Shown: positions 16,896-25,460, counted from the stretch's first letter. The stretch: 48,011 bases of DNA from Roseomonas sp. (GCA_020249265.1 JADCGA010000007.1:1-48011), one strand, 5' to 3'. Notes: generated by a model from the sequence alone, not told the origin. A program made the numbers and translations.

Positions 16896-17875
16896 AAGCC
16901 CCGTTCCGCCTTGGTTGCGGCCAGATCATCCTCGATAAAGCCTTGGATGATCTCCTCCATCGGTTCCTGTTCGCGAAAACCAAGGCGGCGTGCGCGGGTG
17001 GCGGCGAAGGCACCAGGCCAGCCATTGACGATGTCAAACACTTCCTTGTCGAAGACAAAGCCAATTTTCTCTCGCGCTGCCTTGCCGGCAACCTGTTCCA
17101 GCGCGCCCAGGATTTTCGCCACCGTCAGGCTACGGCCCGGCGGGTTGATGCCGCGGTCCAAGCCAAGCGGCGCGGTATCCAACGCGGCTGCGTGCAAAAA
17201 CCATTCAATCGTGGCGCGGGGAGAACAAATCCACACCGCGAAATCATCCGGCACCGGGCAATTAGTCTCAAGTCCCAGCAAGGGTTCACGCACAATGGCG
17301 GAAACAAAGGAAGACGCAGCTTTATTGGGCCGGCCCGGGCGCACCATCACGGTTGGCAGGCGCAGGTTCACCGCATCAAGGAAGCCTCGACGCGACGCAT
17401 CATGCAGCAGCAATTCGCCAATGGCCTTTTGCGCGCCATAGGAATTGGTCGGGATTTGCCGGCCATCATCCGGCACCACCGCATCCTGACCGCCGCCGAA
17501 AGACGCGACTGAGGATGTGAAAATCACGCGCGGCTTGGTGCCAAGCGCGCGGCAGGCCGCCAGCACCGCCAGCGTGCCATGCAGATTGACCTTCATCCCC
17601 AAATCGAAATCGGCTTCCGCCGCGGCGCTCACCACCGCGGCGAGGTGAAATACCACCTCGGTCCCCGCAGGGATGGCGGCGGCAACGGCGGCTGGGTCCG
17701 CCACATCGCCGCCATGGCAGGTCACCGGGAAGGGCGCTGCCAGGGTTGCAGGTACGGCAAGGTCGAATAGCGTCAGGCCCGTGATGGTCCGCCCGCCGAG
17801 CGCTCCATCCTTGGCGAGCCGCGCCGCCACTTTACGCCCCAAAAAGCCAGCCCCGCCCAGAATGGTGATCCGCAT
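16892..17875 (-). CDS. NAD-dependent epimerase/dehydratase, D-erythronate dehydrogenase (DenD)-like
   Basis: A 327-residue extended short-chain dehydrogenase. The NAD site is GGAGFLG (7-13) and the catalytic pair Tyr146 and Lys150 lies in YGAQK with Ser in FTSSVASF (119-126). The opening ILGGAGFLGRK, the LTLFD segment and the C-terminal RARRLGF recall DenD, which oxidises D-erythronate to 2-oxo-D-erythronate in tetronate degradation. The other denD-pathway genes (kinase OtnK, aldolase OtnC, isomerase OtnI) are absent here, so the substrate may differ. It overlaps the DM13 gene downstream and is divergent to dpaL across 64 bases. Confidence 0.75.
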   Translation of the reverse strand: MRITILGGAGFLGRKVAARLAKDGALGGRTITGLTLFDLAVPATLAAPFPVTCHGGDVADPAAVAAAIPAGTEVVFHLAAVVSAAAEADFDLGMKVNLHGTLAVLAACRALGTKPRVIFTSSVASFGGGQDAVVPDDGRQIPTNSYGAQKAIGELLLHDASRRGFLDAVNLRLPTVMVRPGRPNKAASSFVSAIVREPLLGLETNCPVPDDFAVWICSPRATIEWFLHAAALDTAPLGLDRGINPPGRSLTVAKILGALEQVAGKAAREKIGFVFDKEVFDIVNGWPGAFAATRARRLGFREQEPMEEIIQGFIEDDLAATKAERGL

Positions 17876-17939
17876 CGCTTTACCCTCCCGTTACAGTGCA
17901 AGGTTTGGCGCGCGGCGCGGAAGGGCGCAATATGGGGGC

Positions 17940-19100
17940 ATGATCGAAAAGCGCCCTTTCCGATATTTCCTTAATCGCAATCATGGCGTGCCGGGCATCG
18001 CCGTGCTGCCTGAGGGCGGCTATGCCCGCGCCAAGGCGGTAATCACGACCTGGCCAGGCTATGCGCCGACCCCGTTGGTGGCACTCGATACCATCGCCAA
18101 AGCCGCCGGCGTCGCGCGGCTGGATTACAAGGATGAGGCTTCGCGCTTCGGCCTCGCTTCCTTCAAGGCGCTGGGCGGGGCTTATGCGGTGATGCGGGTT
18201 TTGCAGGCGGAACTCGCCAAGCGGGATGTGGCGCGGGAGGCAACCAGCGCCGATCTGATCGAAGGCCGCTACAAGGATGCAACCGCAAAGATCACGGTCT
18301 GTTGCGCGACAGATGGCAATCACGGCCGTTCCGTCGCCTGGGGGGCGCAGCGCTTCGGCGCGGCTTGCGTGATTTTCGTGCATGAAACCGTCAGCCAAGG
18401 CAGGCGCGATGCCATCGCCAAATATGGCGCGGAAATTCGCGTGGTACCCGGCAATTATGATGACGCGGTGCGTGAAGCGCAAAAGCAGGCGGAAGCAAAT
18501 TCGTGGTTCGTCGTCTCTGACACGTCATATCCCGGCTATACGGAAGTGCCGCGCGATGTAATGCAGGGCTATCGGCTGATGGCAGATGAAGCCGCGGATC
18601 AAATCAGCGAAGCGCCGACGCATGTCTTCATCCAAGGCGGCGTAGGCGGCGTGGCGGCGGCGGTTTCCGTGCAAATGCGCGCGCGTTTCGGCGCCGGCGT
18701 GAAGCTGATTGTGGCCGAACCCGACAAGGCCGATTGCCTGCTGGCGAGTGCGGAGGCCGGAGAACCCGTCACGGTGCCGGGCGATCTTGATACCCTCATG
18801 GCCGGTCTTGCCTGTGGTGAGCCTTCCTTGCTCGCCTGGCAGGAATTGGAACGCGGGGCCTTCGCCTTCATGTCGGTGTCAGATGAAAGCGCGGTGGAAT
18901 GCATGAAGCTGCTCGCGCACCAAGCGCCGCCGATTGTCGCGGGCGAAAGCGCGGTCGCGGGCTTGGCAGCGCTGCTGCTCGCGATGCAGGAACCCTATGC
19001 GCGCGCAGCACTTGGCCTTGGGCCTGATAGCCGCGTGCTGTTGTATGGCACGGAAGGTGCCACCGACCCCGAAGTTTATGACAAGCTGGTGAAGGGCTGA
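17940..19100 (+). CDS. dpaL: Diaminopropionate ammonia-lyase
   Basis: A 386-residue fold-type II PLP enzyme that converts 2,3-diaminopropionate to pyruvate and two ammonia. Lys76 in RFGLASFKALGG is the PLP lysine, one position from the Escherichia coli enzyme's Lys77. The catalytic Asp lies in CCATDGNHG (121-129) and a second in VSDTSYPG. The phosphate-binding glycines are in QGGVGGVAA. The ATG at 17940 starts the family N-terminus; a close upstream ATG is followed at once by a stop. It stands alone on the plus strand, convergent with grxC. It fits amino-acid catabolism of unusual diamino acids. Confidence 0.88.
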   Translation: MIEKRPFRYFLNRNHGVPGIAVLPEGGYARAKAVITTWPGYAPTPLVALDTIAKAAGVARLDYKDEASRFGLASFKALGGAYAVMRVLQAELAKRDVAREATSADLIEGRYKDATAKITVCCATDGNHGRSVAWGAQRFGAACVIFVHETVSQGRRDAIAKYGAEIRVVPGNYDDAVREAQKQAEANSWFVVSDTSYPGYTEVPRDVMQGYRLMADEAADQISEAPTHVFIQGGVGGVAAAVSVQMRARFGAGVKLIVAEPDKADCLLASAEAGEPVTVPGDLDTLMAGLACGEPSLLAWQELERGAFAFMSVSDESAVECMKLLAHQAPPIVAGESAVAGLAALLLAMQEPYARAALGLGPDSRVLLYGTEGATDPEVYDKLVKG

Positions 19101-19116
19101 CCCGAAGCTTCAGCCC
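19094..19116. terminator. Hairpin spanning both stop codons of convergent genes
   Basis: GGGCTGA (19094-19100), a nine-base loop, TCAGCCC (19110-19116). The stem contains the TGA stop of dpaL on one side and the stop of grxC on the other, so one inverted repeat serves the ends of both convergent transcripts. No T-run follows on either strand. Confidence 0.5.
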
Positions 19117-19367
19117 GCGAGCAGCGCATCCAGCTTGCCGGCGCGGTCCAGCGCCACAAGATCATCCGAGCCACCGATGGATTTTCCGTCGATGAAAATT
19201 TGCGGCACGGTGGTGCGCCCACCCGAATTTTCGATCGCGCGGCGCCTTGCGTCAGACCCGTGCGGCGCGTCGAATTCCTGATAGGTGACGCCCTTTTTTT
19301 CCAGCAGCGCCTTGGCGCGGGAGCAATAGGGGCAGAAATCGGTGGTGTAGATTTCGATCTTGGCCAT
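19110..19367 (-). CDS. grxC: Glutaredoxin 3 (Grx C)
   Basis: An 85-residue monodomain glutaredoxin. The dithiol active site CPYC lies at 12-15, with TVPQIFI (cis-Pro) near 54-60 and the GSH-binding GGSDDL near 65-70. It reduces disulfides and glutathione-mixed disulfides with GSH in the cytosol. The start at 19367 gives the exact family length. It lies 31 bases downstream of comF on the same strand. A comF-grxC neighbourhood near an NDUFAF5-like methyltransferase is familiar from many alphaproteobacterial genomes (recollection). Confidence 0.93.
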   Translation of the reverse strand: MAKIEIYTTDFCPYCSRAKALLEKKGVTYQEFDAPHGSDARRRAIENSGGRTTVPQIFIDGKSIGGSDDLVALDRAGKLDALLAG

Positions 19368-19398
19368 GCGCGCAAGATTGGCGTTTAGGTGCCTATGG

Positions 19399-20190
19399 TC
19401 AAGCCGTGCGAAGGCGGGGGTCCGGCACCCGCGCCGCGGCCAACACCTCCACCCGCGTGGCACCGGCGGCCAGCAAGGCCCGCGCGCAGGCTTCCGCCGT
19501 GGCGCCAGAAGTCATCACATCATCCACCAGCAACACGCGCTTGCCCGCCAAACGCGCGGGGCGGGCCACGCTGAAGGCATCCGCCACCAGCGCCGCGCGT
19601 TCTGCGGCACCCTTATCGCCGAGCGGCAGCGTGGCGCGGGTGCGGCGCAGCAAATCGGGCACAACGTGCCGGCCCGAAAGCCTCCCCAGCCGTTGCGCCA
19701 GCAACGCTGCCTGGTCATAGCGCCGCGCAATCAGCCGCCGCCAATGCGCGGGCACGGGGGCCAGCAGATCAGCCCCCGCCAACATCTCAGCCCCTGCACG
19801 CGCCATGAGGCGCGCTAGTGGCACCGCCATCTCTGTGCGGTCAGCATGCTTGAAGGGCAGGATCAAGCGCTTGGCGCCCTCATCATAACGCAACGCCGCC
19901 CGCGCCACGGCGAAGCCGGGCGCGCGGTTGAGGCAGGGTGCGCAAAGCAGCGCGCCATCGGCACCCCTTTCGGCTTCCCCCTCATGCGCGAAAGGCACGC
20001 CGCAGCGCACGCAGAAGGGTGCAGAGATCAGGTTCAGGCCGCTGAAACAGGTGGCGCAAAAACTGCCCTGCCGTTCCACTTGCGCATCGCAGGTCAGGCA
20101 ATGCGGCGGGAGTAAAACATCCAGAAGCTTCTCCGGCGCCCTACCAAGCGCGCCCCTAAAGCGGCCCAGCAAGGCGCCAGAAGGCATCAT
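19399..20190 (-). CDS. comF: ComF family protein (double zinc ribbon, phosphoribosyltransferase-like)
   Basis: A 263-residue protein. An N-terminal zinc-binding part has four CxxC pairs (CLTC, CATC, CVRC, CAPC) within about 30-90. The C-terminal phosphoribosyltransferase-like domain carries the PRPP loop VLLVDDVMTSGAT. ComF acts in natural transformation in some bacteria, with a role in DNA uptake or single-strand handling that is not fully defined. The start directly follows the stop of the rhodanese gene (TGAATGATG), so translation may be coupled. Two adjacent ATGs are possible starts. Confidence 0.88.
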   Translation of the reverse strand: MMPSGALLGRFRGALGRAPEKLLDVLLPPHCLTCDAQVERQGSFCATCFSGLNLISAPFCVRCGVPFAHEGEAERGADGALLCAPCLNRAPGFAVARAALRYDEGAKRLILPFKHADRTEMAVPLARLMARAGAEMLAGADLLAPVPAHWRRLIARRYDQAALLAQRLGRLSGRHVVPDLLRRTRATLPLGDKGAAERAALVADAFSVARPARLAGKRVLLVDDVMTSGATAEACARALLAAGATRVEVLAAARVPDPRLRTA

Positions 20191-21780
20191 TCAATGCCAA
20201 TGGCCGAAGGGGGCATCGCCATCCTTCGCCACCTCATGCACCAGATCAATTTCCCATGAGAGGTATTCGCGCATCGCCGCTTCCACCCCGTCATTCCGGT
20301 CATAGGGCCGCAGGTAGAAATCCGCGCAATCCGCATCCGTGGGGTTACGTCGATCCGCTTCCAGCGGCAGCCCCGACGCGCGCCACGCCTTGGTGCCGCC
20401 TTCCAGAATATAGACTGGCAAGCCAGTCAGTGCCGCCGCTTCCGGTGCCGCCAGACGCGCCAACGCCGCGTCCGGCGCGGCAATCGCAATCAGCCGCGCG
20501 CTTGCCAATGCACCGCGCAGCCTGTCCAGTCGTGTGCGAATGGCCCAATGCGCGCCCGGAATATGCCCATCGCGGAAATCAATGGAGCGCGCGAGGTCAA
20601 TCACCTGCACGCCGCCCTTCGCACTTTCGGCGGCGAGTTCTTCCGGCGTCAGGCTGGGCAGCTTCACCGCCGCCGCTTCCGGGCTTTCCGGCTGCCATGG
20701 ACCGGTGGCAAGTGTGCTATCCAGCCCATCGGTCAGCACCATCACGTCCCAGCCGCCCAATTGCCTGAGCCAGCCAGCGGTCATGCGTGCGCGCGTGCCG
20801 GTATCATCCACCAGCACAATGCGCGCATGGCGCACGGCCACCCATTGATCGGTGGCTTGCACCAATTGCCCACCAGGCGCGGAACGGCTGCCTGGCATAT
20901 GCCCCGCCGCATATTCCGCAGGGTCGCGCACATCCAGCACATAGGTGCTGCGCGCGCCATCCGCCTGCCAGCGCGCCAGATCAGCACGCGTGCCGAAGGC
21001 CACACCATGGCGCTTGGCGAAAGCATCGGCGCGGGCGAAGGCTTCTGCCGCACCTTTTGGCGTGCCTTGCGGGAAGCTTGCGGTCTTGCCGCGATCACAC
21101 GTAAAGCCGGCCAATTCCCAACCCATGGTGCCGTTGCGCAACGCCACGACCTTGTTCGGAATGCCAGCACTGCGGAGCGATTCAGCGCCCATGATTGACC
21201 GGGTGCGCCCCGCACAATTCACCACCACCGTCGTTTCAGGCCGGTTCACAAATTCACCGATGCGAAAGACCAATTCCCCGCCCGGTACATCCACCGCACC
21301 GGGGATGGACATGCGGTTGAATTCTTCCATCGGGCGGCTATCCAGGATCACCATATCGGTGCCGGCATCGATCATCGCCTTCAGCTCCTCGGGATCAACC
21401 GAGGGGGTTTCATAATGATGTTCCACCCATTCGCCGAAAGCCTTGGACGGTACATTAACACCTGAAAACGCGACAAACCCCGCCGCAACCCAAGCCGGCG
21501 TGCCGCCTTGCAGCACCGACACATCCGTGCAGCCGATGCTTTCCAGGTAAGCCGCAAGACGCGATGAAAACCCTTCCCCGCCATCCACGCAAACCACGCG
21601 CGTAGAAAAGCGCGGCAGAATGGCGCGGGCGCGGAGTTCCATGCGCGACAACCCGCAAGGATTGGCCCAGAAAAGATGCGAACGGCCGAATTCACCATCT
21701 TCGCGCGCATCCAGAATGGCCAATTCCTGCCCATCGCGGATCCAGCCCTTGAGGCTGGCCGCGTCAATCACGCGGGCCAT
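20191..21780 (-). CDS. Four-domain rhodanese, only one domain with a catalytic cysteine
   Basis: A 529-residue cytosolic protein made of four rhodanese-like domains (about 1-105, 118-230, 260-365, 375-480). Only domain 2 has the active-site loop with cysteine, VVNCAGRTRS (Cys189). The matching position is Asp66 in domain 1 (CVDGGEG), Asp in domain 3 (VLVDDTGTR, 325-326) and Ala in domain 4 (IAIAAPDAA). Rhodaneses move sulfane sulfur between thiols, cyanide or sulfite. It starts eight bases after the cysteine-dioxygenase-like gene, so the pair probably oxidises a thiol and handles the sulfur. Multi-domain rhodaneses next to cysteine dioxygenase are known from bacteria (recollection). Confidence 0.87.
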   Translation of the reverse strand: MARVIDAASLKGWIRDGQELAILDAREDGEFGRSHLFWANPCGLSRMELRARAILPRFSTRVVCVDGGEGFSSRLAAYLESIGCTDVSVLQGGTPAWVAAGFVAFSGVNVPSKAFGEWVEHHYETPSVDPEELKAMIDAGTDMVILDSRPMEEFNRMSIPGAVDVPGGELVFRIGEFVNRPETTVVVNCAGRTRSIMGAESLRSAGIPNKVVALRNGTMGWELAGFTCDRGKTASFPQGTPKGAAEAFARADAFAKRHGVAFGTRADLARWQADGARSTYVLDVRDPAEYAAGHMPGSRSAPGGQLVQATDQWVAVRHARIVLVDDTGTRARMTAGWLRQLGGWDVMVLTDGLDSTLATGPWQPESPEAAAVKLPSLTPEELAAESAKGGVQVIDLARSIDFRDGHIPGAHWAIRTRLDRLRGALASARLIAIAAPDAALARLAAPEAAALTGLPVYILEGGTKAWRASGLPLEADRRNPTDADCADFYLRPYDRNDGVEAAMREYLSWEIDLVHEVAKDGDAPFGHWH

Positions 21781-21787
21781 GGCGGGA

Positions 21788-22402
21788 TCAGCCCTTGGGG
21801 GCGGCGGTGGGCGCCATGAAGTTCTTGTTATAGGGCTTCACTTCGCCGGTTTCGGCATCGAAAGCCTTGCGGTCATCCAGCTTTTCCAAAGCCAGGCCAT
21901 ACATGTGTAAATGCCGCGTTGGCACGCTGCCCGTGGTGTGGATGGAATGGATATCTTCCGCCATCAGCGCGATGCCACGGCCCGGTTCCACCATGATTTC
22001 CTCACGCAAGCGCAATTCGCAGCGCGTGGGGTCTGAGCCATCATCCAAACGCTCATAAACCTTGTTGAGTTCCTGCCCATCCACGGCCACCACGCAGGCC
22101 CAGGTGGTGTGGTCATGCGGCTTGGTTTCATTGCCGGGATTGAGCGCATTCAAATACAGCGCGAAGAGATTGTTCTCATCTTCCTGCAACATGTAGCGGC
22201 AGCTACCCTTTTCGCCATTCGGCGGCGGGGGGAATTCGCTGGAAGGGAACAGATGCTCCTGCGCGGCAAGGCCCATCAGCTCCTGCTTGATGGCTTCAAG
22301 CGAAGAACGGCTGACACCTTGGGCCCGTTCAATGGCGCGAATGCGGTCAATGGTGGTAGCAACGGCAGCGGCGCGGGCGGCCTTCACATCAGATGCGTTC
22401 AT
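21788..22402 (-). CDS. Cysteine dioxygenase-type cupin (thiol dioxygenase)
   Basis: A 204-residue cupin. The iron ligands are His96 and His98 in KPHDHTT and His152 in EDIHSI. The second-shell pair His166 and Tyr168 lies in HLHMYG, matching the Ser-His-Tyr triad region of cysteine dioxygenase. Cys103 occupies the place of the mammalian cross-linking cysteine and Arg69 is a candidate carboxylate anchor. The reaction would be oxidation of cysteine, or a short thiol such as 3-mercaptopropionate, to a sulfinate. TTGGAGG precedes the ATG at 22402. The rhodanese gene follows in the same operon. Which thiol is used cannot be decided by eye. Confidence 0.85.
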   Translation of the reverse strand: MNASDVKAARAAAVATTIDRIRAIERAQGVSRSSLEAIKQELMGLAAQEHLFPSSEFPPPPNGEKGSCRYMLQEDENNLFALYLNALNPGNETKPHDHTTWACVVAVDGQELNKVYERLDDGSDPTRCELRLREEIMVEPGRGIALMAEDIHSIHTTGSVPTRHLHMYGLALEKLDDRKAFDAETGEVKPYNKNFMAPTAAPKG

Positions 22403-22484
22403 GGTTTTTTCCTCCAATGGTAAATTCAGAGAAAACCCTACCCCGTCTTGCGCGCTTGGGAAACAGGGTGCATCCCAGGGCGCC

Positions 22485-23372
22485 ATGACCGACCAGATGC
22501 GCGTCTTTGACCGGGCCCTTGTCGCGCGCCGCCGTGCGCGGGCGGTGGCCAGCGTGGACCAGGTGGCGCCAATTCTGGAGGATGCGGCAGATCGGCTGCT
22601 CGATCGGCTGGATGACACCACGCGCCGCTTCACCCGTGCGCTTGATCTGGGCGGGCGCGGCTTTGTGGCGCCGAAGCTTGCGGCGCGGGGGATACCCCTT
22701 GTGGTCTCGGCGGACCTGGCGCCGGCCATGGCGGCGCGCGGCGGGGGCCTGGCGGTTGCGGCGGATGACGAATTGCTGCCCTTTGCCGAGGGCGCCTTTG
22801 ATTTGATTGTTGCCTCCCTCTCGCTCCATTGGGTGAATGACCTGCCGGGGGCGCTGATCCAAATCCGCCGCGCGCTCGCCCCCGATGGGCTGTTCCTAGC
22901 GAGCCTGCCCGGCCTTCCCACCCTTGGCGCTTTGCGCGCCGCCCTGGCCGAGGCGGAAACCACACTGCGCGGCGGCATATCGCCCCGCATCTCCCCCTTC
23001 CCGGAATTGCGCGGTGGCGCGGCACTTTTGCAGCGCGCCGGCTTTGCGCTGCCGGTCGCGGATGCCGAGGATATGGCGCTGCGCTACAAATCCGCCTTTG
23101 GGATTTTTGCTGATTTGCGCGCCGCCGGTGAGGCGAATGCCGTGCTGGCGCGGGATGGGCGCATCCCGCCACGCGCCCTTTTTCCCATGGCAGCGGCCCG
23201 GCTTGGCGGCGCCGAGGTTGCCCTGCCGCTCAGGCTTTTGGTGCTGACCGGATGGGCACCCTCCCCCACCCAGCAAAAACCAGCGCGGCCTGGCAGTGCG
23301 ACAGCGCGGCTGGCGGATGCCTTGGGTGCGGCGGAAATCAGCGCGGGCGAGAAAGCCGGCAAGCCACCGTGA
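22485..23372 (+). CDS. SAM-dependent methyltransferase-fold protein, NDUFAF5/BioC-like
   Basis: A 295-residue protein. The opening MRVFDRALVARRRARA and the motif ALDLGGRG (SAM loop, altered from the usual E/DxGxGxG) resemble the alphaproteobacterial relatives of mitochondrial NDUFAF5, a complex I assembly factor that hydroxylates an arginine. DLIVASLSLHWVNDLPGAL is the conserved post-II region. Whether it methylates or hydroxylates is open. It is divergent to the thiol dioxygenase gene with an 82-base gap, and the ComF and glutaredoxin genes are near. The start at 22485 opens the conserved N-terminus. Confidence 0.78.
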   Translation: MTDQMRVFDRALVARRRARAVASVDQVAPILEDAADRLLDRLDDTTRRFTRALDLGGRGFVAPKLAARGIPLVVSADLAPAMAARGGGLAVAADDELLPFAEGAFDLIVASLSLHWVNDLPGALIQIRRALAPDGLFLASLPGLPTLGALRAALAEAETTLRGGISPRISPFPELRGGAALLQRAGFALPVADAEDMALRYKSAFGIFADLRAAGEANAVLARDGRIPPRALFPMAAARLGGAEVALPLRLLVLTGWAPSPTQQKPARPGSATARLADALGAAEISAGEKAGKPP

Positions 23373-23385
23373 AGCCTTGCATCCT

Positions 23386-23405
23386 GCCGCACTGCGGCGC
23401 ATTTT
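23386..23405 (+). terminator. Possible terminator after the methyltransferase gene
   Basis: GCCGC-ACT-GCGGC followed by GCATTTT. A second small repeat GCGC-ATTTT-GCGC overlaps it. It lies 13 bases after the stop at 23372 and before the map gene, so it could isolate map from the upstream transcript. The T-run is short. Confidence 0.35.
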
Positions 23406-23437
23406 GCGCTTGCAACATTCACGAGCCTTGAGACCCC

Positions 23438-24244
23438 ATGGAGCAACAAGGCGGCGAATCTCGCCGCATCACCATCCACAAGCCTGAGGATTTCGCCGGT
23501 ATGCGCCGCGCGGGGAAGCTTGCGGCTGAAACGCTCGATATGATCACGGCCCATGTGCGGCCAGGGATTTCGACCGGGGAGATTGATAAAATCTGCCATG
23601 ATTACATGGTGGAACGCGGCGCGATTCCGGCGACACTCGGCTATCGGGGCTACACGAAATCCTCCTGCACTTCGGTCAATCACGTGGTCTGCCACGGCAT
23701 TCCGGGGGACCGCGTACTGGTGGATGGCGATATCATCAATATTGACGTCACCGTCATTCTTGATGGCTGGCATGGCGATACCAGCCGCATGTATGGGGCC
23801 GGGGAAGCTTCCACAAAGGCCAAGCTTCTCATGGATGTGACCTATGACGCCATGATGAAGGGCATCGCCGCCATCCGCCCGGGCGCGACGCTGGGTGATA
23901 TCGGCCACGCCATTCAGGTGCATGTGGAAAAGCATCGTTTCAGCGTGGTGCGGGATTTTTGCGGCCATGGCATTGGCCGGCACTTCCATGAACCACCCAA
24001 TATCCTGCATTTCGGCCGCCCCGGCGAAGGCCCCAAGCTGAAGCCCGGCATGTTCTTCACCGTGGAGCCCATGGTGAATGCCGGCCGGCCCGAGGTGAAA
24101 ATCCTGGATGATGGCTGGACCGCTGTGACGCGCGACCGGTCCCTTTCCGCCCAATTCGAACATATGGTGGCGGTGACGGATAACGGGGTGGAGATTTTCA
24201 CCCTTTCCCCGGCCGGCATGCATAAACCGCCTTATAGCGGATGA
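23438..24244 (+). CDS. map: Methionine aminopeptidase type I
   Basis: A 268-residue M24A enzyme that removes the initiator methionine from nascent proteins. Metal ligands are the two Asp in NIDVTVILDGWHGDTSR, His in GHGIGRHFHEPP, Glu in FTVEPMV and Glu in QFEHMVAVT. The substrate-pocket His lies in VVCHGIPG. Length is normal for the type I short form. The stop overlaps the start of the DUF2306-like membrane protein gene by four bases (ATGA). Confidence 0.95.
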   Translation: MEQQGGESRRITIHKPEDFAGMRRAGKLAAETLDMITAHVRPGISTGEIDKICHDYMVERGAIPATLGYRGYTKSSCTSVNHVVCHGIPGDRVLVDGDIINIDVTVILDGWHGDTSRMYGAGEASTKAKLLMDVTYDAMMKGIAAIRPGATLGDIGHAIQVHVEKHRFSVVRDFCGHGIGRHFHEPPNILHFGRPGEGPKLKPGMFFTVEPMVNAGRPEVKILDDGWTAVTRDRSLSAQFEHMVAVTDNGVEIFTLSPAGMHKPPYSG

Positions 24245-24639
24245 GTCTGGCGCCGTTGCTGGCCGCACCTTGGCTGGTGCAGGTCCATGTGGCGGCGGCG
24301 CTGGCTGCTATCATTCTCGGCCTTGTGCAATTCATTGGCCGTAAGGGCACCGCTGCCCATCGGCTGCTTGGCTGGTCCTGGGTCGTGCTTCTGGCGGTTG
24401 TGGCGCTTTCTTCCTTCAGCATCACTGGGGTTGCCGGACCAGGGCGCTTCAGTTGGATTCATGGCATTTCGGCGATCACTATCTGCCTCTTGGCGGCCGC
24501 AGTGGTATCGGCGCGGCGGGGCCGGATAAGGCGGCATCGTAATTCTATGATCGGGCTTTATCTGGGCGCCTTGCTGATTACCGGGGCGTTTACCTTGCTG
24601 CCCGGCCGGATCATGGGTCGCGTTGTTTTTGGCTGGTAA
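24241..24639 (+). CDS. Small membrane protein, DUF2306-like
   Basis: A 132-residue hydrophobic protein with four predicted transmembrane segments (about 10-30, 42-62, 72-92, 103-122). HxxAAxxA and GTAAHRLLGW in the first third resemble DUF2306/cytochrome-like membrane families, where His pairs could bind haem; this is a resemblance only. It is translationally coupled to map through an ATGA overlap. The function is unknown. Confidence 0.65.
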   Translation: MSLAPLLAAPWLVQVHVAAALAAIILGLVQFIGRKGTAAHRLLGWSWVVLLAVVALSSFSITGVAGPGRFSWIHGISAITICLLAAAVVSARRGRIRRHRNSMIGLYLGALLITGAFTLLPGRIMGRVVFGW

Positions 24640-24677
24640 ATTTCTACCATAGGTTTTATTGATCCACCTGATTTCGC

Positions 24678-24693
24678 GCGCCTTTCAAGGCGC
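24678..24693. repeat. Short GC hairpin upstream of radC
   Basis: GCGCCT-TTCA-AGGCGC, a six-pair stem with a four-base loop in the 68-base gap between the membrane protein gene and radC. No T-run follows, so it may be a weak terminator or part of the radC leader. Confidence 0.35.
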
Positions 24694-24707
24694 CAACGGG
24701 TTGGAAC

Positions 24708-25460
24708 ATGGCTATCCGCAAAACCAAGGGCCTCGCCGAGGCCAGCGCCCTGCCGGGGCTGGAGCTTGTCACCGATGAGGCCGAGGCCCCGCCCGGCCAT
24801 TTGGGGCATCGCGCCCGCATGCGCGAAAAGCTGCTGCGCGCCGGGCCGGATGCGCTGCTGGATCACGAATTGCTGGAAATGGTGCTGTTCCTGGCACTGC
24901 CCCGGCGCGACACCAAGCCCATCGCCCGCGCGCTGCTGGCGCGCTTTGGGTCCTTCGCCGGGGCCATCAGCGCCCCGGTGCAGGAGCTTGGCGAGATCGA
25001 GGGCTTGGGGGAAGCAGGCATCGCCGCGCTGCGTTGCATTCAGGGTGCCGCGCTGCGACTGGCGCGGGAAGAAGTGCGCGAAAGCCCCGTTTTGAACAAT
25101 TGGGAAAAGCTGCTCGCGTATTTGAACGCGGTACTGGCGCGCGAGCGGATCGAGCAATTCCGCATCCTATTCCTCGATGCCAAAAACCGGCTGATCGCTG
25201 ATGAGGCGCAGGCCAAGGGCACGGTCAATCACACGCCCGTCTATCCGCGCGAAGTGGTGCGCCGCGCCTTGGAATTACAGGCAACAGCACTAATCCTGGT
25301 GCATAACCACCCATCGGGCGATCCATCTCCTTCCCGTGCCGATGTGGAAATGACGCGAGAGGTCGGCCAGGCCGCGACCACGCTTGGCATTGTGCTGCAT
25401 GATCATTTGATCATCGGCAATGGCCGGCATTATTCCTTTCGGCGCGAAGGGCATCTTTGA
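24708..25460 (+). CDS. radC: RadC family JAB1/MPN-domain protein
   Basis: A 250-residue RadC. An N-terminal helix-hairpin-helix region (IEGLGEAGIAAL) precedes a JAMM metalloprotease-like domain with the motif LVHNHPSGDPSPSRAD (H-x-H-x10-D) and an upstream Glu region. The family was once linked to DNA repair but its true role is undefined. Placement next to map is common in alphaproteobacteria (recollection). The start at 24708 is the first ATG after the leader hairpin. The long charged N-terminus is typical of alphaproteobacterial members. Confidence 0.92.
   Translation: MAIRKTKGLAEASALPGLELVTDEAEAPPGHLGHRARMREKLLRAGPDALLDHELLEMVLFLALPRRDTKPIARALLARFGSFAGAISAPVQELGEIEGLGEAGIAALRCIQGAALRLAREEVRESPVLNNWEKLLAYLNAVLARERIEQFRILFLDAKNRLIADEAQAKGTVNHTPVYPREVVRRALELQATALILVHNHPSGDPSPSRADVEMTREVGQAATTLGIVLHDHLIIGNGRHYSFRREGHL

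Noticed and set aside
17940-19100. Threonine dehydratase
   Set aside because: Length, the FGLASFKALGG lysine motif and the CCATDGNHG segment fit diaminopropionate ammonia-lyase better, and no regulatory domain is present.
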